Source: Phycisphaerales bacterium
GTDB lineage: Bacteria > Planctomycetota > Phycisphaerae > Tepidisphaerales > Tepidisphaeraceae
Assembly: GCA_028291615.1 (NCBI GenBank)
Contig: JAQGHM010000104.1
Span: 1 to 64,000 of the forward strand
Length of the DNA: 64,000 nucleotides
Direction: 5' to 3'
The notes below the pieces were generated by a model, which did no database searches, had not been told where the DNA came from, and saw only the letters and a list, made by a program, of their open reading frames with translations. The position numbers and the translations under genes were made by a program. Positions 1 to 8,052 of the stretch are shown here, piece after piece (position 1 is the stretch's first letter; the number at the start of each line of letters is the position of its first letter).

Positions 1-621
1 CGCGTCATTAGAGGTTCGCAGTTGGATCGGATGGGCGACGACCGGCAGACCGCCCGCCTGCCTGATCCGCCTGATCGCGTCGCGCGGCGGGAGGCGTTCC
101 TTGTCGAAGTAGGCCTTGCCCCCCTGCCCGAGGTATTCGTCGAACGCCTGCTTGATGGTCTTGACCACGCCCTTCTTCACCAGCAGCGCCGCGATGTGTG
201 GCCGGCCTAGCACTCCGCCTTGCGCCTGCGCGAGCGCTTCGTCCATCGTGATGTCGATGCCAAGCTCGCGAAGGCGCGCGATGATGCGCGGATTGCGATT
301 GTCGCGGGCGTCGATGAGCTGCCGCGTCATTTCCGTCAGCACCGCGTTCTGCGGATCGATGCAATAGCCCAGGATGTGCAGCGTGCCATTCTCCGTCGGC
401 GGGATGGCGGAGATCTCAATTCCCGGAACGAACGTGAGCCCGAGACGTGTCGCCTCCGCCGACGCTTCGGCCAGGCCGGTGATCGTGTCGTGATCGGTCA
501 GCGCCAAGCCGACAAGGCCAGCTTCTTTGGCCAGGCGCACGACGTCCGTCGGGGCGAAGGTGCCGTCGGATGCGGTGGAGTGCGCGTGGAGATCGACAAA
601 TGCAGCACGTCCACTTGGCAT
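1..621 (-). CDS. PHP-domain phosphoesterase (3' end outside window)
   Basis: 207 codons are visible and the frame runs off the left edge. The N-terminus carries the PHP metal-binding signature DLHAHSTASDGT (residues 10-21), followed by LTDHDT and GIEIS, and VVAHP close to the cut end. PHP enzymes hydrolyse phosphoesters with a bound metal cluster; the arrangement fits the YciV/TrpH-like group, some members of which remove the 3'-phosphate from nucleoside 3',5'-bisphosphates. The ATG lies 6 nt after the cysH stop, so the two are almost certainly cotranscribed. CysH releases 3'-phosphoadenosine 5'-phosphate, so a bisphosphate phosphatase here would make metabolic sense, but that substrate is inferred only from position. 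Confidence 0.82.
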   Translation of the reverse strand, partial: MPSGRAAFVDLHAHSTASDGTFAPTDVVRLAKEAGLVGLALTDHDTITGLAEASAEATRLGLTFVPGIEISAIPPTENGTLHILGYCIDPQNAVLTEMTRQLIDARDNRNPRIIARLRELGIDITMDEALAQAQGGVLGRPHIAALLVKKGVVKTIKQAFDEYLGQGGKAYFDKERLPPRDAIRRIRQAGGLPVVAHPIQLRTSNDA

Positions 622-627
622 GGTCCC

Positions 628-1296
628 TCAACCTTTGCTGGCGACCGCCTGGGTGCCCCAGGAGACGTGCAGCCCGCACTCGCGCTTCTCGTCGGCCTTG
701 GCGGGATCGAAATAATCCCACTCCACAGGCAGGTCATACCGCTTGCAGTATTCGGCCACCTGCTGGTCGTTCCAGTTCAGCAGCGGGCTCACCTTCAGGG
801 TATTGAAGGCGCGGTCGTCGCTGACGATCTCCATGCCGGCGCGGTTCGGGTTCTGCACCTTGCGGAGTGCCGTTAACCAGACGCTGGGGGCAACTTCGCG
901 CATGCCGCGCTGGAACGGTTCGAGCTTCATCACGGTGCTGAAGGACTTGATGCGTTCCTCGTTCTCCTGCGTCGGCTCGGGGGCGCCGCCGTGGATCGCA
1001 TCGTAGTGGGCGGCCGTCATGCGCGGGACGTACAGCTTGACGTTGAGCTTGAACCGGTGGATCAGCTCTTCGGCGTGCCGGTAAGTGGCGGCGCGATTGT
1101 AACCGTGGTCAACCCAGAGGACGGGGATTTCTGGCTGCACTTGCGTTGCGAGGTGAAGGATGACCGCTTCATACGGACGAAAATTCGTGGAGACGACTGC
1201 GCGACTGCCGGACCGGGCGAGGGCCCAGCGGACGATGTCGAGCGGGTCGTTGTCGCGGAGGTCGACGTTGGCTTGGTGGATTTCTGGAAGAGTCAC
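628..1296 (-). CDS. cysH: phosphoadenosine phosphosulfate (PAPS) reductase
   Basis: 222 residues that align along their length with thioredoxin-dependent PAPS reductases. An N-terminal nucleotide-binding stretch (STNFRPYEAVILHL) is followed by VLWVDHGYN, a central WLTALRKVQNPNRA in place of the usual WFxGLRR segment, and the C-terminal active-site signature KRECGLH. The paired cysteines of iron-sulfur APS reductases are absent, so the enzyme should be the cluster-free type that uses PAPS and thioredoxin to give sulfite and PAP. It lies downstream of cysK on the same strand with an 84-bp gap that contains a palindromic repeat, and 6 nt before the PHP gene. Confidence 0.85.
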   Translation of the reverse strand: MTLPEIHQANVDLRDNDPLDIVRWALARSGSRAVVSTNFRPYEAVILHLATQVQPEIPVLWVDHGYNRAATYRHAEELIHRFKLNVKLYVPRMTAAHYDAIHGGAPEPTQENEERIKSFSTVMKLEPFQRGMREVAPSVWLTALRKVQNPNRAGMEIVSDDRAFNTLKVSPLLNWNDQQVAEYCKRYDLPVEWDYFDPAKADEKRECGLHVSWGTQAVASKG

Positions 1297-1351
1297 GGGG
1301 CGGGCCTTTCATTGTTTCGGTATTGTAGGGTGGGATCTGCCGACCGGGATT

Positions 1352-1370
1352 CGCGGGTGGGACGCCCGTG
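1352..1370. repeat. degenerate copy of the CACGGGCG palindrome
   Basis: Arms CGCGGGTG (1352-1359) and CGCCCGTG (1363-1370) flank the loop GGA. Two positions differ from the perfect copies at 29465 and 57722, but both form G-U pairs in RNA, so the hairpin is kept. It lies in the 84-bp gap between cysK and cysH. Confidence 0.5.
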
Positions 1371-1380
1371 CCATCAGTGG

Positions 1381-2346
1381 TTACGCTTCATCCTCAAACA
1401 ACGGCGTGCTCAGGTACCGCTCGCCGAAGCTGCACATGATCGTCACGATCAGCTTGCCCTTATTCTCCGGCCGCGCGGCGACCTTTGCCGCCGCTGCCAC
1501 GTTCCCGCCTGAACTGATCCCGCCGAAGATGCCCTCTTCCTTCGCCAGCCGGCGGGCCCACTCGAACGCCTCATCGTCGGTGATCTGAATGACCTCGTCC
1601 ACGATCGGAATGTGCAAATTACCCGGCACGAATCCCGCGCCGATCCCCTGCACCTTGTGGCGGCCGGGCTTGATCGGTTCGTGGTTCATCGTCTGCGTGA
1701 TGACCGGCGACGTCACTGGCTCGACGGCGATCGCCTTGAACGACGGCTTGCGCGGTTTAATGACCTCGGCGACGCCCGTGATCGTCCCGCCCGTGCCGAC
1801 GCCTGAAACCAGGATGTCGACCTGTCCGTTGGTGTCCGCCCAGATTTCTTCCGCCGTAGTCGTGCGGTGGATCTCCGGGTTGGCCGGGTTCTCAAACTGC
1901 TGCGGCATGAACGATTTCTTGTGTTCCTTGAGGATCTCGGTCGCCTTGTTGATCGCGCCGCGCATGCCGTCCGCCGCGGGCGTCAGCACGACCTGCGCCC
2001 CCAGCGCCTTGAGCAGTCGTCGTCGTTCGAGCGACATCGATTCGGGCATCGTCAGGATCAGCTTGTACCCCTTGGCGGCGCACACGAACGCCAGCGCGAT
2101 GCCGGTGTTGCCGCTGGTCGGCTCGACGATCACCGTCTCCTTGTCGATCTTCCCCGCGCGCTCGCCGGCCTCGATCATGGCGGCGCCGATGCGGTCCTTC
2201 ACGCTTGACAGCGGGTTGAAGAATTCGCACTTCACCGCCACCGTCGCGTGATCTTTGGGGATCAGGCGATTGAGTCGCACCAGCGGCGTGCCGCCGATCG
2301 TGTCGATGATGCTGTCGTAAATTCGGCCGTGGGGTTTCAGAGCCAT
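1381..2346 (-). CDS. cysK: cysteine synthase A (O-acetylserine sulfhydrylase)
   Basis: 321 residues, normal length for CysK. The PLP lysine sits in NPLSSVKDR, the substrate loop is EPTSGNTGI, and the phosphate-binding [10 protein letters not shown] and C-terminal ISSGGN motifs are present. It should condense O-acetylserine with sulfide to make cysteine in the cytoplasm. It lies 22 nt downstream of the JAMM protease gene and upstream of cysH, giving a minus-strand sulfur assimilation cluster. A second paralogue of the same fold (CysM type) lies two genes upstream; the two are clearly diverged rather than a recent duplication. Confidence 0.92.
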   Translation of the reverse strand: MALKPHGRIYDSIIDTIGGTPLVRLNRLIPKDHATVAVKCEFFNPLSSVKDRIGAAMIEAGERAGKIDKETVIVEPTSGNTGIALAFVCAAKGYKLILTMPESMSLERRRLLKALGAQVVLTPAADGMRGAINKATEILKEHKKSFMPQQFENPANPEIHRTTTAEEIWADTNGQVDILVSGVGTGGTITGVAEVIKPRKPSFKAIAVEPVTSPVITQTMNHEPIKPGRHKVQGIGAGFVPGNLHIPIVDEVIQITDDEAFEWARRLAKEEGIFGGISSGGNVAAAAKVAARPENKGKLIVTIMCSFGERYLSTPLFEDEA

Positions 2347-2368
2347 AAGGTCTCCAGGTAGTTTGCGT

Positions 2369-2815
2369 TCAGTCTTGTTCGATGTCCTGCCGCGAAAACG
2401 TTTCCGTCTGATCGTCCAACAGCCAACTCGTCATATCCACCGGCTCCCCCTGGGCGATTGACACGATTACGTAACTATAAAACGGCCACGCATGCTCGCG
2501 ATCAAATTCACTCGGGCGCGCCGGGTGATCCGGATGGCTGTGATAAAAACCGAGCACCAGCTTTCCGTCGGCTGAGGCGGATTTCTCCGCCTTCATCAGC
2601 GCCAGCGGATCGACGGCGAACCTGCGCTTCCGCTGCTGCGGATCGAAGACGTTTTCCATCGGCTCGAGCCGCTCGACGATCCGCCGCGTGCACGCGCCGT
2701 CCGACACATCGCGGCCGATCATGATACCGCAACACTCGTTCGGATAGGTCTGCGCACCTTCAGCTTCGATCTGCTGCACCTGCGCCGGCGTAAGCACCAG
2801 CTTGTTCACGGCCAA
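2369..2815 (-). CDS. JAMM/MPN+ zinc metalloprotease, Mec-like
   Basis: 148-residue single-domain protein. The glutamate in NECCG and the zinc motif [14 protein letters not shown] (H-x-H-P followed by S-x-x-D) form a complete JAMM active site. In mycobacteria the homologous Mec removes cysteine from the C-terminus of the sulfur carrier CysO after CysM has built it there. The start overlaps the end of the CysM-like gene by 10 bp, indicating translational coupling, and the E1-like enzyme lies upstream. The adjacency of all three strongly suggests a carrier-protein cysteine pathway, but the carrier itself is not encoded in the window. Confidence 0.85.
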   Translation of the reverse strand: MAVNKLVLTPAQVQQIEAEGAQTYPNECCGIMIGRDVSDGACTRRIVERLEPMENVFDPQQRKRRFAVDPLALMKAEKSASADGKLVLGFYHSHPDHPARPSEFDREHAWPFYSYVIVSIAQGEPVDMTSWLLDDQTETFSRQDIEQD

Positions 2816-3762
2816 TTCTCCGCTTCGCTGTCCATCTCCTGCCAGAAGCTCTCGGACAGATACTTTGCCGCCGAATCGCAGAAGATCGTCACGACCACGC
2901 CTTCCTTAGCCCGCTCCGCCGCCCGCAGCGCCGCCACCATGTTGGCGCCGCTCGACACGCCCACCAGCAAACCCTCCTCGCGCGCCAGCTTCAGGCACAT
3001 GCGGTGCGCGTCTTCGGTGCCGATCTCCATCTGCTCGTCAGCGACGCCGGGATCGTAAATCCCCGGGACCAGCGCTGTCGCCATGTGCTTCATCCCCTCC
3101 AAGCCGTGCAGCGGCGAGTCGGGTTGCATGCAGATGCACTGGATTGCGGGGTTCAGCTCCTTCAGCCGTCGCGTCACGCCCATGAACGTGCCGCTGGTGC
3201 CGACGCCGGCGACGAAGTGCGTCACCTGCCCCTCCGTCTGCCGCCAGATTTCCATCGCAGTCGTATCGTAGTGGGCCTGCCAGTTGGCGTCGTTGTTGTA
3301 CTGGTCGGGGTAGAAGTATCGATCGGGGTTGTGTTCGACCAGTTGCTTCACATACCGCTGTGCGCCGTCGGTCCCTTCGCCGGGGTCGGTCAGCACGAGT
3401 TCGGCACCGTACGCAAGTAGCGTTTGCTTTCGCTCGGGGCTTGCATTCTTCGGAAGCGCCAGCTTCACGCGATAACCGCGCTCCGCGCCGATCATGGCAT
3501 AGGCGATGCCGGTGTTGCCGCTGGTGGCGTCGATCAGCGTCTTGTTCTTTGTCAGCAGCCCCCGCCGTTCGCCGTCGAGAATCATCGCCAGCGCCGCGCG
3601 ATCTTTTACCGAACCGCCGGGGTTATACCATTCCGCCTTGGCCATAACCTGAACCGGCGCAACGCTTTGGCCAATGCGCTTGAACGACAGCAGCGGCGTG
3701 TTGCCGATCAGCTCCAACACCGATCGCGTGCCTGATACAGATTGTTCGGTAATCGGGCTCAA
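2806..3762 (-). CDS. cysM: cysteine synthase, CysM type
   Basis: 318 residues of the fold-type II PLP family. The PLP lysine lies in NPGGSVKDR, with DATSGNTGI as substrate loop and THFVAGVGTSGTFMG as phosphate loop. This last stretch is closer to the carrier-dependent CysM group than to CysK. Family knowledge suggests it may accept sulfur from a thiocarboxylated carrier protein instead of free sulfide. It overlaps the Mec-like gene by 10 bp and follows the E1-like gene by 50 nt. The preferred acceptor, O-acetylserine or O-phosphoserine, cannot be read from sequence by eye. Confidence 0.82.
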   Translation of the reverse strand: MSPITEQSVSGTRSVLELIGNTPLLSFKRIGQSVAPVQVMAKAEWYNPGGSVKDRAALAMILDGERRGLLTKNKTLIDATSGNTGIAYAMIGAERGYRVKLALPKNASPERKQTLLAYGAELVLTDPGEGTDGAQRYVKQLVEHNPDRYFYPDQYNNDANWQAHYDTTAMEIWRQTEGQVTHFVAGVGTSGTFMGVTRRLKELNPAIQCICMQPDSPLHGLEGMKHMATALVPGIYDPGVADEQMEIGTEDAHRMCLKLAREEGLLVGVSSGANMVAALRAAERAKEGVVVTIFCDSAAKYLSESFWQEMDSEAENWP

Positions 3763-3812
3763 GTCCGATGGATGCTAGAGGGAAGAATGGGATACTTCAA
3801 GAAGCCTCCGAC

Positions 3813-4853
3813 TCATGATCCGACGAATCGCGCATGCAGCGATTTCGCCCGGCCAAGATCGTTCACGCCATGGATCAAAGATCGCCCATCGGGAAAAACC
3901 GTCAGGCTGACGCCGATCGGATCGGTGAGCAGGCAGCGAAGGAAATAGGGGCTCCGCTGGATCGTGCCGACGCTCAGGAGTTTCTGCTCCAGGCGATCGA
4001 GGCTCAACTCGACATTCCCAGTCGGGCGAACCTGAACCGCGTTGCGCCCGCAAAGGGTGACGGCCGAATCCCCCGGCGGCGCGTCGAGGTATTCAAAGTT
4101 GCGCAAGCCGCAGCAGGCGCAATCCGACCGCTTTGCATCCAGCGTCGAGACGACGTGTGTCCGCGGCGTCCAAAAGTCGAGCCGCATGAGCGCGTTGCCG
4201 ACGCCGCTCCCGGTGAGGATCTTGATCGCCTCAATCGCCTGGTACGCTCCGACAATGCTCGCCGCCATCCCCAGCACGCCCGCCGTGTCGCAGGCGGGAA
4301 GTTCCTGCGGACTGGGCGGCGTTGGAAAAACGCACCGGAGACAAGGCGTGACCGATGGCACGATCGCCATCACCCGGCCCTCGACCCCCACCGCCGCGCC
4401 GTACACCCACGGAATGCCATGCTTGACCGATGCATCGTTCACCAGGTACCGCGTCTGCACATTGTCCGTACCATCGAGAATCACGTCGAACTTTGATTTA
4501 AGCAGTTCATGGACATTCCCCGCGTGAACGTCCGCGACAATCGGCACGATCTCCACCGCCGAGTTCACCGCCCGCAACCGCGCGGCGGCCGCGATTGCCT
4601 TGGGGGTTTCCCTCGATGCATCGGCCTCATCAAACAGCGTCTGCCGCTGGAGATTGGTAAGCTCGACGATGTCGCGATCAACTATTGTCAGGTGTCCCAC
4701 CCCCGCGCGGATGAGCTGATCCGCAATGGCCGTCCCCAGCGCGCCGCATCCGATCAGGATTACCCGCGACGCCGCGAGCCGATGCTGACCCGCTTCCCCG
4801 ATCTGCGGCAGCAGCATCTGGCGGTGATATCGTTGTAAACTCTGATCGGTCAA
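3813..4853 (-). CDS. MoeB/ThiF-type E1 adenylyltransferase with C-terminal extension
   Basis: 346 residues. The Rossmann ATP site GCGALGTAIADQLIRAG is followed by the acidic VDRDIVELTNLQRQ stretch, a zinc site made of CLRC and CACC, and a conserved cysteine in PACDTAGVLG. The last 80 or so residues (VTLCGRNAVQVRP to ARFVGS) are not a rhodanese domain but the ThiF-associated tail seen in many non-proteobacterial members. Such enzymes adenylate the C-terminus of ThiS/MoaD-like sulfur carriers. Its place at the head of the mec-cysM-cysK-cysH cluster suggests a cysteine role. The start at 4853 faces the divergent ylbF-like gene 67 bp away. Confidence 0.85.
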   Translation of the reverse strand: MTDQSLQRYHRQMLLPQIGEAGQHRLAASRVILIGCGALGTAIADQLIRAGVGHLTIVDRDIVELTNLQRQTLFDEADASRETPKAIAAAARLRAVNSAVEIVPIVADVHAGNVHELLKSKFDVILDGTDNVQTRYLVNDASVKHGIPWVYGAAVGVEGRVMAIVPSVTPCLRCVFPTPPSPQELPACDTAGVLGMAASIVGAYQAIEAIKILTGSGVGNALMRLDFWTPRTHVVSTLDAKRSDCACCGLRNFEYLDAPPGDSAVTLCGRNAVQVRPTGNVELSLDRLEQKLLSVGTIQRSPYFLRCLLTDPIGVSLTVFPDGRSLIHGVNDLGRAKSLHARFVGS

Positions 4854-4920
4854 TCATTCTCCACGTTGGACTGTCAGACCGCTGTGATTATAGTGGCGAC
4901 TTAACCGAGGAACGAACCAT

Positions 4921-5316
4921 ATGCCCACCGACACCCAATCCATACTCGACTCCGCTGAGAAAATCGGCGAGATGGTCAAAGATCACCCCGCCTTCGAACG
5001 TTACCGCGCCGCCGCCAAAACCGTCGGCGACGACCCCGAAGCCGGCCGCTTGGTTGCCGATTTCAACCGCCAACTCGAAACCCTGCTCCGCCAGGAACAA
5101 TCCGGCATGCCGGTGACGGACGCCCAGCACCAGCAGCTTGAAAGTCTGCAGCAGCGCATCGCATCGCACATCAAGATGAAGGCGCTGCATATGGCGCAAA
5201 CGGATTTTTACGATCTGATGCGCAAAATCACTCAGACCATCCAAAAGCCGCTCGCCGACGTGCCGACCGGTGGCGGTGGTGGCGGCGCGGGTGCCCGAGT
5301 TGCGCCGCGCATGTAG
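4921..5316 (+). CDS. YlbF/YmcA family protein
   Basis: 131 residues, mostly helical, with the pattern typical of the YlbF/YmcA family: an N-terminal helix with FERYRAAAKTVGDDPEAGRLVADF and a long central coiled helix. The C-terminus is a Gly/Ala-rich tail. In Bacillus these proteins form a complex that steers RNase Y; whether this holds in planctomycetes is not known. The start has GAGG about 8 nt upstream. It is followed 12 nt later by the EVE gene on the same strand. Confidence 0.75.
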   Translation: MPTDTQSILDSAEKIGEMVKDHPAFERYRAAAKTVGDDPEAGRLVADFNRQLETLLRQEQSGMPVTDAQHQQLESLQQRIASHIKMKALHMAQTDFYDLMRKITQTIQKPLADVPTGGGGGGAGARVAPRM

Positions 5317-5328
5317 GAGAACTTCGCA

Positions 5329-5742
5329 ATGGCCCGTTGGCTGCTCAAAACCGAACCCGGTTCCTACGCTTGGGATCAGCTCGTCAAGGACAAGCGCACC
5401 GTCTGGGACGGCGTCGCCAACGCCACGGCGCTCAAGCACATCCGCACGATGAAGAAGGGCGACCTCGCTCTGATCTATCACACCGGCGACGAGCGCGCGG
5501 CGGTCGGTGTGGCCGAGGTCGCGTCCGATCCGTATCCCGATCCGAAGGAAGAAAACGACAAGCTCGTCGTCGTGGACCTCAAGCCCAAGACGAAACTCAA
5601 GCAGCCGGTCACACTTTCCGACATCAAGGCCGATCCCGCCTTTGCGGGTTGGGACTTGCTGCGCATCGGCCGCCTCAGCGTCGTGCCCGTGCCCGACGCG
5701 ATGTGGACCCGAATCGAAGAACTCGCCAAAGCACCCGATTAA
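5329..5742 (+). CDS. EVE domain protein
   Basis: 137 residues forming one EVE domain: N-terminal WLLKTEPGSYAWDQL, then WDGVANATALKHIRTMKKGDLALIYHTG and the C-terminal WDLLRIGRLSVVPV. EVE domains share the PUA-like fold and are thought to bind modified nucleotides in RNA or DNA; many bacterial genomes carry one stand-alone copy like this. It follows the YlbF-like gene by 12 nt and precedes the PH-domain gene by 17 nt, so the three probably form an operon. Confidence 0.88.
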   Translation: MARWLLKTEPGSYAWDQLVKDKRTVWDGVANATALKHIRTMKKGDLALIYHTGDERAAVGVAEVASDPYPDPKEENDKLVVVDLKPKTKLKQPVTLSDIKADPAFAGWDLLRIGRLSVVPVPDAMWTRIEELAKAPD

Positions 5743-5759
5743 CCCGCCGGAGCCCCACC

Positions 5760-6362
5760 ATGAGCCAAATCCCCCCCACCTCCCCCAAGCCCAACAGCGC
5801 ATTCGAAGAAGCTGGCCCGCACCGCGAGGCCGACGATCACGAAGAGGTCTACTACGAAGGCTCGCCCATGGTGCGCGGGCAGCTCGGGCATGTCGTCCTC
5901 TGGACGCTGATCGGCCTGCTCCTGATCTTCGCTCCCTTCATCTATTCGCGACTGCAGAAAGACCACAACTGGCCGATCTGGTGGGTCACGCTCGCCTGTG
6001 TCATCATCGGACTTCTTTTCCTGGGAATTCCCATCCTGATCGTCAAATCCCTCCGCTATCGCATCACCAATTACCGGATCGACTACGAGAAAGGCATCTT
6101 CGGCAAGCGCATCGACACCCTCGAGCTCTGGCACGTTGAGGACATCCGTTTCGAGCAATCCTTCTTCGACCGCATCATGGGCGTCGGCGACATCACGGTC
6201 ATCTCCCACGACGACACGACCCCACAACTGAAGATCATCGCGGTACCCAACCCGCGACCGTTGTTCGAGACGCTTAAACAGCGCGTGATCGCAGTCAAAC
6301 GACAACGAGGGGTGGTCAAGATGGACGTCGGCGGTCACGCCGGCGACCTGACCAATACCTGA
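5760..6362 (+). CDS. PH-domain (bPH2/YdbT-like) membrane protein
   Basis: 200 residues. A charged N-terminus is followed by two membrane helices (about residues 42-62 and 75-97) and a bacterial PH domain running from the YRITNYRIDYEKGIFGKRIDTLEL stretch to about residue 185, a typical bPH2 layout. The function of such proteins is mostly unknown; some are secreted or membrane stress proteins. The ATG at 5760 was chosen because the membrane segments follow it; the frame is open upstream through the EVE gene, but that part is a shadow. Confidence 0.8.
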   Translation: MSQIPPTSPKPNSAFEEAGPHREADDHEEVYYEGSPMVRGQLGHVVLWTLIGLLLIFAPFIYSRLQKDHNWPIWWVTLACVIIGLLFLGIPILIVKSLRYRITNYRIDYEKGIFGKRIDTLELWHVEDIRFEQSFFDRIMGVGDITVISHDDTTPQLKIIAVPNPRPLFETLKQRVIAVKRQRGVVKMDVGGHAGDLTNT

Positions 6363-6430
6363 TCCGACTTTCAGCATTCACAGCCCGTCACCCATGCCGC
6401 TAAGATGGACTCCAGCCAAAGGAGATCGCC

Positions 6431-6862
6431 ATGGCCCAGGATAAACCCTCGCAGAATCGTCCCGCGTCGCCGCAACAATCGCCGGACCCCGCCACCAACT
6501 ACGAGCGCGCGAACCCGAAAAAGGAAGCCGGCGCAGGGCATCTCGATTCGCCGATCGGTCAATCCAGCCCCGTGGCCCGCCCCGACGACATGCAGCGGAC
6601 GGTCGATAACGCCCACCCCGGCGACCGCCAGCTCAACGCCCACGACGACCCAGGCGGCACCGGCGGCGCGGGCCAGCCGCTCAACCAGATCGACCTCAGC
6701 AAACCGGCTGCCAAGCAGTCCGATCACTCGATGCTCGACGAAGAAGCCGACGGCTGGGACCAGGCGCCGACTGACATCAAAGACCCGCGTCAACAACGCC
6801 ACCCCCGCACCGGCGGCAAAGGCGGCACGCCGGATGCGGGCGAGCCGGATTCGCGAGGATAG
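6431..6862 (+). CDS. hydrophilic, probably disordered protein of unknown function
   Basis: 143 residues rich in Pro, Gly, Asp, Gln and Lys, with no hydrophobic core, signal peptide or recognised motif. It looks intrinsically disordered, and repeats such as HPGDRQLNAHDDPGG suggest low complexity. The gene is supported by a strong ribosome binding site (AAAGGAG, 7 nt before the ATG) and normal codon use. It is 68 bp downstream of the PH-domain gene and converges with the metalloprotease gene, the stops being 5 bp apart. Confidence 0.65.
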   Translation: MAQDKPSQNRPASPQQSPDPATNYERANPKKEAGAGHLDSPIGQSSPVARPDDMQRTVDNAHPGDRQLNAHDDPGGTGGAGQPLNQIDLSKPAAKQSDHSMLDEEADGWDQAPTDIKDPRQQRHPRTGGKGGTPDAGEPDSRG

Positions 6863-6867
6863 ACCCA

Positions 6868-8052
6868 CTACCCCCGCGCCAGCTTCGTCAACCACCTGTC
6901 CGCCTCGTCATATTGCTCGAACCGTCGCTCGTCGGCGTAGAACTCGCGGGTGTGCGCGTGGCCGCACCCGTTCACCCATCGGATGCCGTGCCGCTTGTGC
7001 AGCAGTTCGTGGAACATCAGGTAATCGACCACGAACGGTGGCACGCGCTCCTGATCAAGGGTGCTGCTGACCATCACCCAATCTTTTACGTGGTCGTAGT
7101 GACCAAACTTGCGGCCGGTGAAGGACCGGCTCCAGGTCAGGCGCGGCAGCTGCATCGTTCCCCTGAAGTAATGGGCGTTCACGCGATCGAACGATTGGGC
7201 CAGATCGTGGAAGGCGCCACGCGTGCCTTCGACTACGCCGGCTAGCGCTTCCAATTCCTCGGCCAGATCCTGGTAGGCGTCCGTGCGCATTTGCTCGACG
7301 ACCGATCGTTTGGCCTCGCGACCGCGTCCGAAGATCAGTTGCGACAACATGGCGAACGCCGCGCCATCGAAGCGGATCATGGGCGTAGGCAGGATGATTC
7401 GGGTCGTACCGGCGCGAGTGAGCATCTTGTAGATGTGGCGGCTAGGGCGAAATTCGATGACGATCACGTCCGGCCTGCCCGCCGCCCGTGCCGCGCCGGC
7501 AACCGCCTCCCGCGCCCGCGCGACAGCAGCGACGTACTCGCGCAAGTTTTCCTGTTCCGACAGCCAGGCGAACCAGCCGCGCCATTCGCGCACCTGCGCG
7601 GTTAGATGTTCCGGGCCTACGCCCGCCTGCTCGATCGAGCGCTCGATCCGCCGGCTCATCTGCTCCAGCGCCCGGGCGATCTCCTCCAGTTCCTTTTCCG
7701 GGACCTCGCGCGCCAGTCGCGCCATGATCCGTTCCGCAAACCGTCCCAATCCGGTCCACCGGAGTTCGCGCGGCGGTGCTTTATCGGCTCCAGTTGATTC
7801 GGCGATCATCTCCCAGGGAATGCTCGCGAGGAACTGGTACGCCCGCCGCGACGGCGCCGCCAACTGCCCCGGCTTTGCCCCGCGCTGCCGAAGGATCGCA
7901 TCGACCTCGGCGATCGCGCGACCGGCTGATGCTTTTAGCACCTCCTTGTGTTCCCCGCTCATCCCCCGGCCGATCTCTCGCCGGACGTGCCCCGCTATCT
8001 TCACCAATCCCTGGATCCGCACGACCTGCTTTTTCACGCTGCCGGCCCTCAC
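6868..8052 (-). CDS. SprT/M48-like zinc metallopeptidase
   Basis: 394 residues. The C-terminal third has a zinc-protease signature FHELLHKRHGI (HExxH) and a downstream HTREFYADE that could give the third ligand, an arrangement like SprT/WLM-type domains. The first 250 residues are helical and charged with no recognised domain. No signal peptide is visible, so it is probably cytoplasmic. The GTG start directly abuts the kinase stop codon, so translation is probably coupled. A later ATG (MSGEHKE, residue 31) is possible. Its substrate is unknown; pairing with a kinase suggests a regulated proteolysis unit. Confidence 0.72.
   Translation of the reverse strand: MRAGSVKKQVVRIQGLVKIAGHVRREIGRGMSGEHKEVLKASAGRAIAEVDAILRQRGAKPGQLAAPSRRAYQFLASIPWEMIAESTGADKAPPRELRWTGLGRFAERIMARLAREVPEKELEEIARALEQMSRRIERSIEQAGVGPEHLTAQVREWRGWFAWLSEQENLREYVAAVARAREAVAGAARAAGRPDVIVIEFRPSRHIYKMLTRAGTTRIILPTPMIRFDGAAFAMLSQLIFGRGREAKRSVVEQMRTDAYQDLAEELEALAGVVEGTRGAFHDLAQSFDRVNAHYFRGTMQLPRLTWSRSFTGRKFGHYDHVKDWVMVSSTLDQERVPPFVVDYLMFHELLHKRHGIRWVNGCGHAHTREFYADERRFEQYDEADRWLTKLARG

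Noticed and set aside
5337-5759. Upstream extension of the PH-domain protein through the EVE gene
   Set aside because: The extension is an Arg-rich shadow; the EVE domain in the other frame is convincing.
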